Of a stretch of 64,000 nt of DNA, positions 9,095 to 18,100 are shown piece by piece. The stretch spans positions 4,596,001-4,660,000 of the forward strand of contig NC_015422.1 of NCBI RefSeq assembly GCF_000204645.1, given 5' to 3'. Source of the stretch: Alicycliphilus denitrificans K601. Its GTDB lineage: Bacteria; Pseudomonadota; Gammaproteobacteria; Burkholderiales; Burkholderiaceae_C. The notes below the pieces were generated by a model, which was given only the letters and a program-made list of their open reading frames with translations, searched no databases and had not been told where the DNA came from. Each line of letters begins with the position of its first letter. The first letter of the stretch is position 1. The translations under genes were made by a program, and so were the position numbers.

Positions 9095-10208
9095 AGCCTT
9101 CCACCATTCCGAACCGCTGACCCTGGGCGTGGAGCTGGAGCTGCAGCTCGTCAACACGCACGACTACGATCTCGCGCCCTACGCCGAGGACATGCTACGC
9201 CTGATGCACAAGACGCCGCTGCCCGGCAGCGTGGTGCCCGAGATGACGAACAGCATGATCGAGATCTCCACCGGCGTGTGCCACAGCAGCAGCGAGGTGC
9301 TGGGCCAGCTCACGCAGATCCGCGACGCGCTGGTCAAGAGCGCCGACAAGCTCAACATCGCCGTGGTCGGCGGCGGCACGCACCCGTTCCAGCAGTGGCA
9401 CGAGCGGCGCATCTACGACAAGCCGCGCTTCCAGGAGCTGTCGCAGCTGTACGGCTACCTGTCCAAGCAGTTCACCATCTTCGGCCAGCACGTGCACATC
9501 GGCTGCCCCGACGCCGACGCGGCCCTGCTGATGCTGCACCGCATGAGCCGCTACATCCCGCACTGCATCGCGCTGTCGGCCTCCAGCCCCTACGTGCAGG
9601 GGCAGGACACGGCCTTCGACTCGGCGCGGCTCAACTCGGTGTTCGCGTTCCCGCTGTCGGGCCGCGCGCCCTGCGTGCTCACGTGGAGCGAATTCGAGCA
9701 GTACTTCGACAAGATGACGCACACCGGCGTCGTCAAGAGCATGAAGGACTTCTACTGGGACATCCGCCCCAAGCCCGAGTACGGCACCATCGAGATCCGC
9801 GTGTTCGACACCCCGCTCACCATAGAGCGCGCCGCGGCCCTCGCCGGCTTCGTGCAATCGCTGGCCGCGTGGTTCCTGGCCGAGCAGCCCTTCACGCCCT
9901 GCGAGGACGACTACCTCGTCTACACCTACAACCGCTTCCAGGCCTGCCGCTTCGGGCTGGACGCGGTCTACGTGGACCCGGCCACGGGCGCGCACATGCC
10001 GCTGCGCGAGCACATCCTGCAGACGCTGGACCACATCGCGCGCCACGCCGGCAGCCATGGCGCCTCGGGCGCGCTGCACATCCTGCGCGGCGAGACCGCG
10101 CTGGGCCAGAACGACGCCCGCTGGCTGCGCGAACGCCAGCGCGAGGAGCAGCTGCTGGCCGAGGTCAGCCGCCAGGCGGCGCTGCGCTTTCGGGGCCAGC
10201 CCCTCTGA
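9084..10208 (+). CDS. YbdK-type carboxylate-amine ligase (GCS2 family)
   Basis: The 374-aa protein carries the GCS2-type ATP-grasp-like fold: [10 protein letters not shown] at the N-terminus, [21 protein letters not shown] and [12 protein letters not shown]. coli YbdK, the best-studied relative, has weak glutamate-cysteine ligase activity, and the true substrate of the family is uncertain. The GTG start overlaps the antiporter gene and has GGAGAGA just upstream, pointing to translational coupling. The stop is followed three bases later by the thiL start, so these genes form one operon. Confidence 0.87.
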   Translation: MSLEAFHHSEPLTLGVELELQLVNTHDYDLAPYAEDMLRLMHKTPLPGSVVPEMTNSMIEISTGVCHSSSEVLGQLTQIRDALVKSADKLNIAVVGGGTHPFQQWHERRIYDKPRFQELSQLYGYLSKQFTIFGQHVHIGCPDADAALLMLHRMSRYIPHCIALSASSPYVQGQDTAFDSARLNSVFAFPLSGRAPCVLTWSEFEQYFDKMTHTGVVKSMKDFYWDIRPKPEYGTIEIRVFDTPLTIERAAALAGFVQSLAAWFLAEQPFTPCEDDYLVYTYNRFQACRFGLDAVYVDPATGAHMPLREHILQTLDHIARHAGSHGASGALHILRGETALGQNDARWLRERQREEQLLAEVSRQAALRFRGQPL

Positions 10209-10210
10209 CC

Positions 10211-11197
10211 GTGGGCGAGTTCGACCTCATCGCGCGCTACTTCACGCGCCCCGTGCGCCCCGGCGGCGGCGTGGCGCTGGGCGTGGGCGACGACTGCGCG
10301 CTGCTCGCGCCCGCGCCGGGCATGCAGCTGGCCGTCTCCTGCGACATGCTGGTCGAGGGCCGGCACTTCTTCGCCGACGTGGACCCCGCGCACCTGGGCC
10401 ACAAGGCGCTGGCCGTGAACCTGTCGGACCTGGCGGCCTGCGGCGCGCGCCCGCTGGCCTTCACGCTGGCGCTGGCGCTGCCGCGCGTCGACGAACTCTG
10501 GCTGCAAGCCTTCGCCGGCGGCCTGCTGCGCCTGGCCGACGAGCATGGCTGCGCGCTGGTCGGCGGCGACACCACGGCCGGCCCGCTCAACATCTGCATC
10601 ACGGTGTTCGGCGAAGTGCCCGCGGGCCAGGCCCTGCTGCGCAGCGGCGCGCGCGCGGGCGACGACATCTGGGTCAGCGGCACGCTGGGCGATGCGCGCC
10701 TGGCGCTGGAGGCGCTGCAGGGCCGTGTCCAGGTCCCCGCCGGCATGCTCGCCGCGGCGCGCGCGCGGCTCGAAACCCCCACGCCGCGCGTGGCGCTGGG
10801 CCTGCAGCTGCGCGGCATCGCCACCAGCGCGCTGGACGTGAGCGACGGCCTGCTCGGCGACCTGGGCCACATCCTGCGCGCATCCGGCGTGGGTGCCGAG
10901 ATCGATGTGGATGAAGTATCTAAATTGATAGCTGCCAGCGCTTTATCCACGGGCGATAGAGGCCATTTCGACACCGAACTCTTGCGCCAGTGCACGCTGG
11001 CCGGAGGCGACGACTACGAACTCGCCTTCACCGCCCCGCCCGCACGGCGCGAGGCCGTGGCACGCGCTGCCGCCGCGGCGGCCACGCCCGTGGCGCGCAT
11101 CGGCCGCATCCGCGCCGAACCGGGCCTGCGCCTCGTGGACGCGCAGGGCCGCGCCCTGGCCGGGCGCTACGCCTCCTTCGATCACTTCGCCGGCTGA
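10211..11197 (+). CDS. thiL: Thiamine-monophosphate kinase
   Basis: The 328-aa kinase phosphorylates thiamine monophosphate to the active cofactor thiamine diphosphate. AIRS/PurM-like motifs: GVGDDCALL, DMLVEGRHFF, LVGGDTTAGP and DVSDGLLGDLG. The GTG start follows the previous stop directly (GEFDLIARYF is the usual ThiL beginning). An in-frame copy of the dispersed repeat (10918-10970) encodes about SKLIAASALSTGDRGHF just after the DVSDGLLGDLG region, in place of the usual variable loop before the LxGGDDYEL motif, which is intact. The 3' end overlaps a convergent regulator by 16 bp. Confidence 0.93.
   Translation: MGEFDLIARYFTRPVRPGGGVALGVGDDCALLAPAPGMQLAVSCDMLVEGRHFFADVDPAHLGHKALAVNLSDLAACGARPLAFTLALALPRVDELWLQAFAGGLLRLADEHGCALVGGDTTAGPLNICITVFGEVPAGQALLRSGARAGDDIWVSGTLGDARLALEALQGRVQVPAGMLAAARARLETPTPRVALGLQLRGIATSALDVSDGLLGDLGHILRASGVGAEIDVDEVSKLIAASALSTGDRGHFDTELLRQCTLAGGDDYELAFTAPPARREAVARAAAAAATPVARIGRIRAEPGLRLVDAQGRALAGRYASFDHFAG
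10918..10970 (+). repeat. Dispersed palindromic repeat, copy 2 (inside thiL)
   Basis: The core ATAGCTGCCAGCGCTTTA, then GGGCGATAGAGGCCATTTC, is close to the family consensus. It is translated in frame in the sense direction within thiL. Confidence 0.8.
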
Positions 11198-11634
11198 CCG
11201 CCTGGCCTGTTGGCGGCGGCCTGCGCATGCGCGGCAGCGACGGCCATCGCCGCCACGACCTCCTGCACGGTCTTGCGATGGGCATGCGGCAGGGCAAGGT
11301 ACTGCGCCAGCATCTGGCGGTCCTGCAGATTGAGCTGGCGCTCCATGGCGCCCGAATCCATGGCCAGCACCGGGCCCGGACGCGGGCCAAAGCGCAGTTC
11401 GTCGGGGCTGACGTGCAGCCACTCGCTGAGAGTCCGGATCTTGTCCTGCATGGGAATCGACAGTCCGGCCAGCCAGGCCCGCGCGGTGTGCGCCGTGATG
11501 CTCTTGCCCCAGTAGCGCAGGTTGAATTCGCTGGCCACGACCGCTGGCGAAGGCCGGACGCCGGCAGCCTCCAGCGCCTGCTTCAAGCGGACGGAAAAGG
11601 CCTGGGCCTCTTCCGCATGAACTCCTTTTGCCAT
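11182..11634 (-). CDS. Small HTH transcriptional regulator
   Basis: The 150-aa soluble protein has a phage-repressor-like helix-turn-helix in the first half (about 30-75: SITAHTARAWLAG, then MQDKIRTLSEWL and HVSPDELRFG). The second half is helical with QDRQMLAQYLALP and an Ala-rich tail. Similar short cI/XRE-like regulators are frequent in Comamonadaceae, but the target is not known. It is divergent from the minor pilin operon with about 100 bp between starts, so it may act on that promoter (inference from position only). Confidence 0.7.
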   Translation of the reverse strand: MAKGVHAEEAQAFSVRLKQALEAAGVRPSPAVVASEFNLRYWGKSITAHTARAWLAGLSIPMQDKIRTLSEWLHVSPDELRFGPRPGPVLAMDSGAMERQLNLQDRQMLAQYLALPHAHRKTVQEVVAAMAVAAAHAQAAANRPGGQPAK

Positions 11635-11731
11635 GGCGGCAACGGTATGGGCAGGCTTGTATCAAAACTTAAATTTCAATTACATTTGCGGTAAAAATCA
11701 TTTACGAACCCTTCGGAAAACATCTGCCAGC
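11635..11731. promoter_or_regulatory. AT-rich divergent promoter region of HTH gene and minor pilin operon
   Basis: A distinctly AT-rich stretch separates the two divergent genes. A possible pilin promoter is TTGTAT (11657-11662) and TACATT (11681-11686) with an 18-base spacer. No clear operator palindrome is visible. Confidence 0.35.
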
Positions 11732-12214
11732 ATGGCCATGACAACCTCTCGCGGCACGCTCCAGCGCCCCGGCAGCCCAAGCCGGACGGACGGCTTCACG
11801 CTCATCGAGGTGATGGTCGTCGTCGCCATCGTGGCGATCCTGGCCTCGGTGGCGCTGCCGTCCTACCAGGCCTACATCCGGCGCGGGCAGTTGCAGGAAG
11901 GCTTCTCGCAGATGTCCGGCTTCCAGCTCAGGATGGAGCAGCACTACCAGGACAACCGCAGCTACAAGGACACGGCCGCCGACACCTGTCCCGCCACCCT
12001 GACCGCCGGCCTCACCAGCAAATACTTCACCTTCGCCTGCGCCAAGGGCTCCACGGGCGACTGGCAAAGCTACACCCTCACCGCCACCGGCAAGGGCTCC
12101 ACGCTGGGCTACGACTACGGCATCGACCAGGCGAACGCGCGCAAGACCACCAAGTTCGCCGGCACCGCCCAGACCACCTTGAACTGCTGGGCCGAGCGCT
12201 CGGCCGCGTGCTGA
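11732..12214 (+). CDS. pilE: Type IV pilin-like protein (PilE family minor pilin)
   Basis: The 160-aa prepilin has a class III leader ending DG before FTLIEVMVVVAIVAILASVA, with Phe+1 and Glu+5, the PilD cleavage and assembly signature. The following domain fits a short pilin, with a cysteine pair near the C-terminus (one Cys in the YFTFAC segment and a terminal NCWAERSAAC). The start is either ATG at 11732 or 11738; the longer upstream frame has no RBS. As the first gene of a run with fimT, pilV, pilW, pilX and pilY1, it is most likely a minor pilin of the priming complex, although a PilE-like name is usual. Confidence 0.82.
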   Translation: MAMTTSRGTLQRPGSPSRTDGFTLIEVMVVVAIVAILASVALPSYQAYIRRGQLQEGFSQMSGFQLRMEQHYQDNRSYKDTAADTCPATLTAGLTSKYFTFACAKGSTGDWQSYTLTATGKGSTLGYDYGIDQANARKTTKFAGTAQTTLNCWAERSAAC

Positions 12215-12228
12215 CGCCGGAGGCCGCC

Positions 12229-12843
12229 ATGGGGCAACGCAGGCGCGCACACGGCTTCTCGCTGCTGGAACTGATGGTGGTGCTCACCCTCGTCGCCATC
12301 CTGGCGCTGCTGGCCACGCCCAGCATGGCCGAGTGGATGAAGAACCAGCGCATCCGGGGCACGGCCGAAGCCCTTTTGAGCGGCCTGCAGACGGCGCGCG
12401 ATGAGGCCATCCGCCGCAACCGGCCCGCCAGCTTCTGGCTGGTGTCCGACCTGACGGGCGGCTGCGCCCTCTCCAGCACCAGCGGCACCTGGGTGGTCAG
12501 CCTGAACTCGCCCGCGGGCGCGTGCGATGCCGCGCCGTCGGCCACGGCCGATCCGCTGCTGGTCACCTCGCACGCCGTCCAGGGCGGCATGGACGTGAGG
12601 GCGGCGGATGCGGGCGGCAGCGCCGCCAGCCAGGTGCGCTTCGACGGCTATGGCCGCCTGGCCAGCCTCCCCGGCGGCGGCAGCCCCGTTGCCAGGATCG
12701 ACGTGCGCGACCCCGCCGATGCCTCCAAGGCGGACCCCGCCACCCACACCTACCGCAGCCTGAGCGTGCTCGTCCACGGCACCGGCGCCATCCGCCTGTG
12801 CGACCCGCGCATCACCACAGCGGGCGACACGCGCGCGTGCTGA
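12229..12843 (+). CDS. fimT: FimT/GspH-family minor pilin
   Basis: The 204-aa prepilin is cut before FSLLELMVVLTLVAILALLA (Gly-1, Glu+5). The helix is followed by ARDEAIRRNRPA, a typical GspH/FimT stretch, and a C-terminal beta domain with CDPRI near the end. FimT proteins help prime the type IV pilus, and in some bacteria bind DNA during natural uptake. The ATG at 12229 is preferred over the GTG at 12208 because GGAGG sits 6 bases upstream. Confidence 0.85.
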   Translation: MGQRRRAHGFSLLELMVVLTLVAILALLATPSMAEWMKNQRIRGTAEALLSGLQTARDEAIRRNRPASFWLVSDLTGGCALSSTSGTWVVSLNSPAGACDAAPSATADPLLVTSHAVQGGMDVRAADAGGSAASQVRFDGYGRLASLPGGGSPVARIDVRDPADASKADPATHTYRSLSVLVHGTGAIRLCDPRITTAGDTRAC

Positions 12844-12863
12844 GCCACGCCCCCAAGCCACCC

Positions 12864-13319
12864 ATGCCCCTCCTCCACCGCACACCCCGCCGCCGCCCCG
12901 CCCCGCGCGCACGCGGCTTCGTGCTGCTCGAAGCCCTGGTCGCCATCCTGCTGTTCGTGGTGGGCGTGCTGGGCATCCTGGGCCTGCAGGCCGGCATGAC
13001 CCGCGCGCAGACCGAAGCCGGCATCCGCTCCGAGGCGGCCTACCTCACGCAGGAACTGCTGGGCCTGATGTGGGCCGACGTTCCCAACCTCGCGGGCTTC
13101 GCCATCAGCGGCGGCAGCTGCACCGCCACCGCCTGCCAGCGCTGGCTGGAAAAGGCCAAGGCCGCGCTGCCGGGCGGCGGGGCCGCCGTCACCGTCGCCG
13201 CCATCGCCGACGGCTCGACGGGCAGCGACGTGGACATCACCGTCACCTGGACCATGCCCGGCGGCGAGGCGCGCAAGTACACGACCCGCTCCACCATCGC
13301 CCTGAGCCACACGCCATGA
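12864..13319 (+). CDS. pilV: Type IV pilus modification/minor pilin PilV
   Basis: The 151-aa protein has a basic leader (HRTPRRRPAPRARG) before FVLLEALVAILLFVVGVLGI, the typical PilV form of the prepilin helix. The remainder includes YLTQELLGLMWAD, commonly seen in PilV. An in-frame GTG at 12837 would give a slightly longer leader overlapping fimT. The stop overlaps the pilW start (ATGA). Confidence 0.86.
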   Translation: MPLLHRTPRRRPAPRARGFVLLEALVAILLFVVGVLGILGLQAGMTRAQTEAGIRSEAAYLTQELLGLMWADVPNLAGFAISGGSCTATACQRWLEKAKAALPGGGAAVTVAAIADGSTGSDVDITVTWTMPGGEARKYTTRSTIALSHTP

Positions 13320-14401
13320 CACCCCCTCACCACCATGCGGCCCGCACCCAGCGCGGCATCTCCCTGCTGGAGCTGATGGTGGGCATCGTCATCAGCATGC
13401 TCACCGTGCTGGTCATCACCCAGGTGTTCCTCGAATCCGAACGGCAGCGGCGCATCCCCGCCACCGGGGCCGACGCGCAGGTCAACGGCATCCTCGCGCT
13501 CGACGCCATCCAGCGCGACGTGCGCCAGGCGGGCTACGGCCTGAGCGGCGGGCCCTGGGTGGGCGCGTGCACCACGGGCAACCTGGCCGAAGCGCAGGCC
13601 GTGGGCCTCGCCAGCCTGCGCCTCGCGCCCGTGGCCATCACGGCGGGCAGCGGCGCCGCGCCGTCGGACAGCATCGACATCCTCTCCAGCGGCAAGGTGG
13701 ACGCCGCCATGCAGATCAAGCTGGCGGAAGACCACGCCAACGGCAACGGGAAACTCATCGTGCCCTCCACCCTGGGCATCGAGGCGGGGGACTGGCTCAT
13801 CGTCTCCACCCCGACGGGCTCCCAGTGCGACGCATTCCAGGCGCAGGCCCTCGCCACCGCCGAGCCCTGGGGCATCACCCCCAGCGGCAGCGTGCCCGCC
13901 TACACCGCGGGCAGCCTGCTGTCCAACATGGGCGCCGCGCCCGTCCGGCGGCGCTGGAGCGTCTCCGGCTCCGCCGCCAGCGCCTTCGCGCTGCAGATGA
14001 CCGACCTGGCGACGGCCAGTCCCGCGGCCGGCAGCGACGCCTACCCCGAAATCGTGCTGCTGCGCGCCTTCTACGCCAAGGACACCGACGCCGACGGCGC
14101 CATCGACACCTACGACACCGCCACGCCCACGGACCGGGCCGGCTGGAGCCAGGTGATCGGCCTGCGCCTGGCCCTGGTGGTGCGCAGCCCGCAGTGGAGC
14201 AAGGAAGAGGCCACCGCCAGCGCGCCCCGATGGAACCTGGGCAGCGCCACCGTGGCGGGCGGCGCGGCCTGCCCCGACGACGCCGGCAGCCAGTGCATCG
14301 CCCTCGGCCTCACCCACACCGGCACCGATTGGAAGCACTACCGCTACCGCATGTACGAGTCCCTGATTCCCCTGAGGAACCTGCTATGGAACGCCGGCTG
14401 A
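13316..14401 (+). CDS. pilW: Minor pilin PilW
   Basis: The 361-aa protein has a prepilin leader ending RG before ISLLELMVGIVISMLTVLVI. AIQRDVRQAGYGLSG follows and is diagnostic of PilW. The large C-terminal part has few cysteines and is variable in the family. The start overlaps the pilV stop by 4 bp, and the end overlaps the pilX start by 16 bp, so translation of the cluster is coupled. PilW helps form the tip complex that carries PilY1. Confidence 0.88.
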   Translation: MTPPHHHAARTQRGISLLELMVGIVISMLTVLVITQVFLESERQRRIPATGADAQVNGILALDAIQRDVRQAGYGLSGGPWVGACTTGNLAEAQAVGLASLRLAPVAITAGSGAAPSDSIDILSSGKVDAAMQIKLAEDHANGNGKLIVPSTLGIEAGDWLIVSTPTGSQCDAFQAQALATAEPWGITPSGSVPAYTAGSLLSNMGAAPVRRRWSVSGSAASAFALQMTDLATASPAAGSDAYPEIVLLRAFYAKDTDADGAIDTYDTATPTDRAGWSQVIGLRLALVVRSPQWSKEEATASAPRWNLGSATVAGGAACPDDAGSQCIALGLTHTGTDWKHYRYRMYESLIPLRNLLWNAG

Positions 14402-15066
14402 CCCCGCCCGCCGCCACTCGCCGCCAACACGGCCTGGCCATGATCGTCGCCCTGCTGGTGCTCGTCGCCATGTCGCTGGGCGCCGTGGCGCTGGTGCGCT
14501 CCGTGAACACCGGCGCGCGGATCGCGGGCAACCTGGGCTTCCGCCAGGACGCCACCGCCAATGCCGACCGCGTGGCGCAGGAAGCCATCGCCATGCTCTA
14601 CGCCAAGCTGACCGTGGACGCCGACAGCCTGAACAACGACCTGCCCGCCGAGGGCTACTACGCCAGCCAGCCCGCCAGGCTGGACGCCACCGGCAACGCC
14701 CGCGCGGGCGACGCCACCCGCGCCCTGATCGCATGGGACAGCGGCTACTGCGGCACCTACCCCAGCGCCAGCCACGCCAGCTGCAGCCACACGCCCAAGG
14801 CCAGCACGGCGGACCTGACGGCGGGCAACAGCGCCGCCTACATCGTCTTTCGCATGTGCGAATCGGCGGGCTCGGTGGATGTGTCCACCACCCGCTGCGC
14901 CACCACGGCCGCGTCCGTCTCCAACACCTGCCAGGGCGCCATCAACTACGAGAACGAGGGCAAGTGCCCCTCGGGCGCGGGCGTCACGCCGTACTACCGC
15001 GTGCTGGTGCGCACCCTGGGGCCGCGCAACACCGCGAGCTATACCGAGACCATCGTGCACTTCTAG
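14386..15066 (+). CDS. pilX: Minor pilin PilX
   Basis: The 226-aa protein has N-terminal RRQHG before LAMIVALLVLVAMSLGAVAL. The usual Glu+5 is absent, as is common in PilX. NADRVAQEAI and a C-terminal domain with several cysteines follow. GAGGAA is 8 bases before the ATG. It belongs to the minor pilin operon and is separated from pilY1 only by a copy of the dispersed repeat. Confidence 0.85.
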   Translation: MERRLTPPAATRRQHGLAMIVALLVLVAMSLGAVALVRSVNTGARIAGNLGFRQDATANADRVAQEAIAMLYAKLTVDADSLNNDLPAEGYYASQPARLDATGNARAGDATRALIAWDSGYCGTYPSASHASCSHTPKASTADLTAGNSAAYIVFRMCESAGSVDVSTTRCATTAASVSNTCQGAINYENEGKCPSGAGVTPYYRVLVRTLGPRNTASYTETIVHF

Positions 15067-15067
15067 C

Positions 15068-15122
15068 GTAAAAACCGCCCCCAGCGCTTGATGGATAAGC
15101 GCGGGCAGCTCACTTTTTTGAA
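15068..15122 (-). repeat. Dispersed palindromic repeat, copy 3 (pilX-pilY1 gap)
   Basis: An inverted copy: AGCGCTTGATGGATAAGCGC, then AGCTCACTTTTTTGA, matching copy 4 read backwards. It fills the gap between pilX and pilY1 and could form a hairpin in the operon mRNA. Confidence 0.7.
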
Positions 15123-15143
15123 TATCGACCGTCGAGGCCCGCC

Positions 15144-18100
15144 ATGACCGCACACCCTCTGCAGCCCATGCCCCGCCCCATTGCGCGCGCCGTCCGCCTG
15201 CTGGCAGCCATGGCCGTGGCGGCCGCGTCCATCGCCCATGCGGCGCAGACGCAGATCGCCGACGAGCCGCTGATCACGCAGGCGGAATTCAAGCCCAAGC
15301 CGAATCTGATGGTGATCCTGGATGACTCGGGGAGCATGGGTTCGGACTACATGCCTGACGTCGCAAACTACGCCACATCCCGGTTTGGCCTCTACACCCC
15401 GCAATGCAATGGCGTTGCTTACGACCCCAGCTACTCTTACACGCCGCCACGCAAGTCCGATGGCACGTCTTACGATCCTGCCGTCTTCACTGCCGCCTTG
15501 GCAGACGGTTTCGACAGCACCAGCACGTCCGTGGACCTTACCGGCAACTCCCGCACCCTCACCGTCACGATGGACACGGCAGTGGGTTCAAGCGCCACCA
15601 CGTTCACTTTTCGCAGCAACAACACCGCCGCACTTGGCGCGGGCAGTTTTCCGCCCGGCGTCAAAGTCAAGCTGACCGGCGGTGGCAGCAGAGTGATCGA
15701 GGGCACTGTCGATACGTGGACATACGACGCCGGCACCGACAAAGGCACCCTCAAGCTCAAGAACATCACGACGGCCAGCGGCACCGGTACTGCAACTGCC
15801 TGGACGGCCACATTTGCCGGCCAGTTCTATTTCACCTACAGGGGTTCCGAGCCGAAGCTGGGCTATACGTACGACACCAGCGGCACCGTTCAGGACAACA
15901 CCTTCAGGAACCAATGCAACCTGAGCCGCACCAGCGCATGGGGCACGGCCAACGGCAACGTGTTCGAGTTCAACGTCATCACTGCGGAATCGCCCGAAGC
16001 CATCAAGACGAACTACGCCAACTGGTATTCGTATTACCGTACGCGCCAATTGCTGATGCGTACAGCCATGGGCCAGGCGTTGGGCCCATTGGGCGAGGAC
16101 TACCGGATTGGCTTCATGACGATCAACAAGCGGAGCAAAGCCAGCGGAACCGGGGACGCCGAGTTCAGGCCGGTCATTGATTTCAATGCCGCACACAAGG
16201 CGGATTTCTACAGCAGCCTCTATACGTCTGCAGCAAGCGGCAGCACGCCTCTGCGCGGCGCCCTATCCACGGCAGGCCGGTATTTCGCAAAGAACCTCAG
16301 CAGCCAGAAAACCGACCCGATGCAATATGCCTGCCAGCGCAATTTTTCGCTGCTGACCACGGACGGCTACTGGAATGAAACCTTCAACGGCAACGGCGGC
16401 CTAGGCGCCGCCACTATCGGCAATGCCGATGGCGGGGCTGGCGCTCCATACCAGGATAGCCATTCCAACACCCTGGCCGACGTTGCGTATTACTACTACG
16501 CCACCGACCTGCGCAACGGCACACCGGGGTCGGCCGCTTGCACGGGTGCGCCGGTCAACGGTAATCCGGGCCAGGATGTCTGCGCCAACATTGTTGCCCC
16601 TTCCGGCAAAGACACTGCCACACACCAGCACATGACGACCTTCACCATCGGCTTGGGCGTCATCGGCAACAAAGCTTTCACCACCGATGAAGCGGCAATC
16701 AAGAACATCACCTGGGACGAGCCGGTGAACAACACCATCACCACCGTGGACGACCTTTGGCACGCCTCGATCAATGGACGGGGCCAGCATTACTCTGCGC
16801 AAGACGCCCAGCAATTGTCCACGGCCATCCAGGGCATCGTGACAGCGATCCAGGACGTGACCGGCGCGGGCTCAGCCACGGCCACCAGCACGCTCGACCT
16901 GGTGCAGGGCGACGGCAACATCGCCTTCGAGGCCAGCTACACCACGGGCTCGTGGTTCGGGGACGTGCAGGCGCGCGAGCTGGATTCGCATACGGCCGCG
17001 GTGAAGGCGGGCGACCCGAAATGGTCGGCCCGCGCAAAACTGGACGCCAAGAGCGCCGCCAGCCGCAAGATCTACTTCAAGAACGGCACGGCGCTGAGCG
17101 AATTCACCTGGGATAACCTGACCACTGCGCTCAAGGCGAATTTCCAGGACCTGTGCGCCAGCCCGGCCAGGCTGACGCAGTGCGCCACCCTGAGCACGGG
17201 CAACAAAACCACGGTGAACGGCGGCGCGGAGCTGGTCGCCTACCTGCGCGGCGACCGCACCAAGGAAGCCACAGCCACCAACGCCACCGCACCGCTGTTC
17301 CGCGAGCGCAAGTCGGTGCTGGGCGACATCATCAACAGCAAGCCCGTCCACGTGGGCAAGCCGCCGTTCGGCTATACCGATGCCGGCTACGCCGCGTTCA
17401 AGACCAGCCAGGTCAACCGCAAGAAAGTGGTCTACGTGGGCGCCAACGACGGCATGCTGCACGCGCTGGACGCGGCCACGGGCGAGGAGCTGTGGGCCTA
17501 CGTGCCCACGGCGGTGATGCCCAACCTCTACAAGCTGGCGGACGTGAAGTACGGCAGCAACACCAGCCAGCCGCACACCTATTTCGTGGACGGCAAGACG
17601 GTGCAGGGCGACGTGTACATCAACGGCGCCTGGAAGACGATCCTGGTGGGCGGGCTGAACAAGGGCGGCCGGGCCTACTACGCGCTGGACGTCACCGACC
17701 CCGACGCGCCGGAGGCGCTGTGGGAGTTCACCGACGACAACCTGGGCCTGACGTACAGCGACCCGGTCATCAGCAAGCTGGCCGACGGCACCTGGACGGT
17801 GGCCTTCGGCTCGGGCTACAACAACGTCTCGCCCGGCGACGGCAAGGGCCGCCTGTTCGTGGTGAATGCCGCCACGGGCGCCGTCCTGCGCGACATTCCC
17901 ACCACGGCAGGCAGCACCGCCACGCCGAGCGGGATGGCCAAGATCAACGTGTGGGTGAAGTCCCTGAGCGACAACACGGCGCAGCGCTTCTACGCCGGCG
18001 ACCTGCTGGGCAACCTGTGGCGCTTCGACGTGGACGACCTGGTGGCCCCGAAAAAGGGCGCGCTGCTGCTGGCGCGGATGCAGGACGCGAGCGGCAACGC

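Noticed and set aside
11635..11731. Sigma-54 promoter before the pilin operon
   Set aside because: No GG-N10-GC element of acceptable match was found, although rpoN is nearby and pilA genes are often RpoN-dependent.
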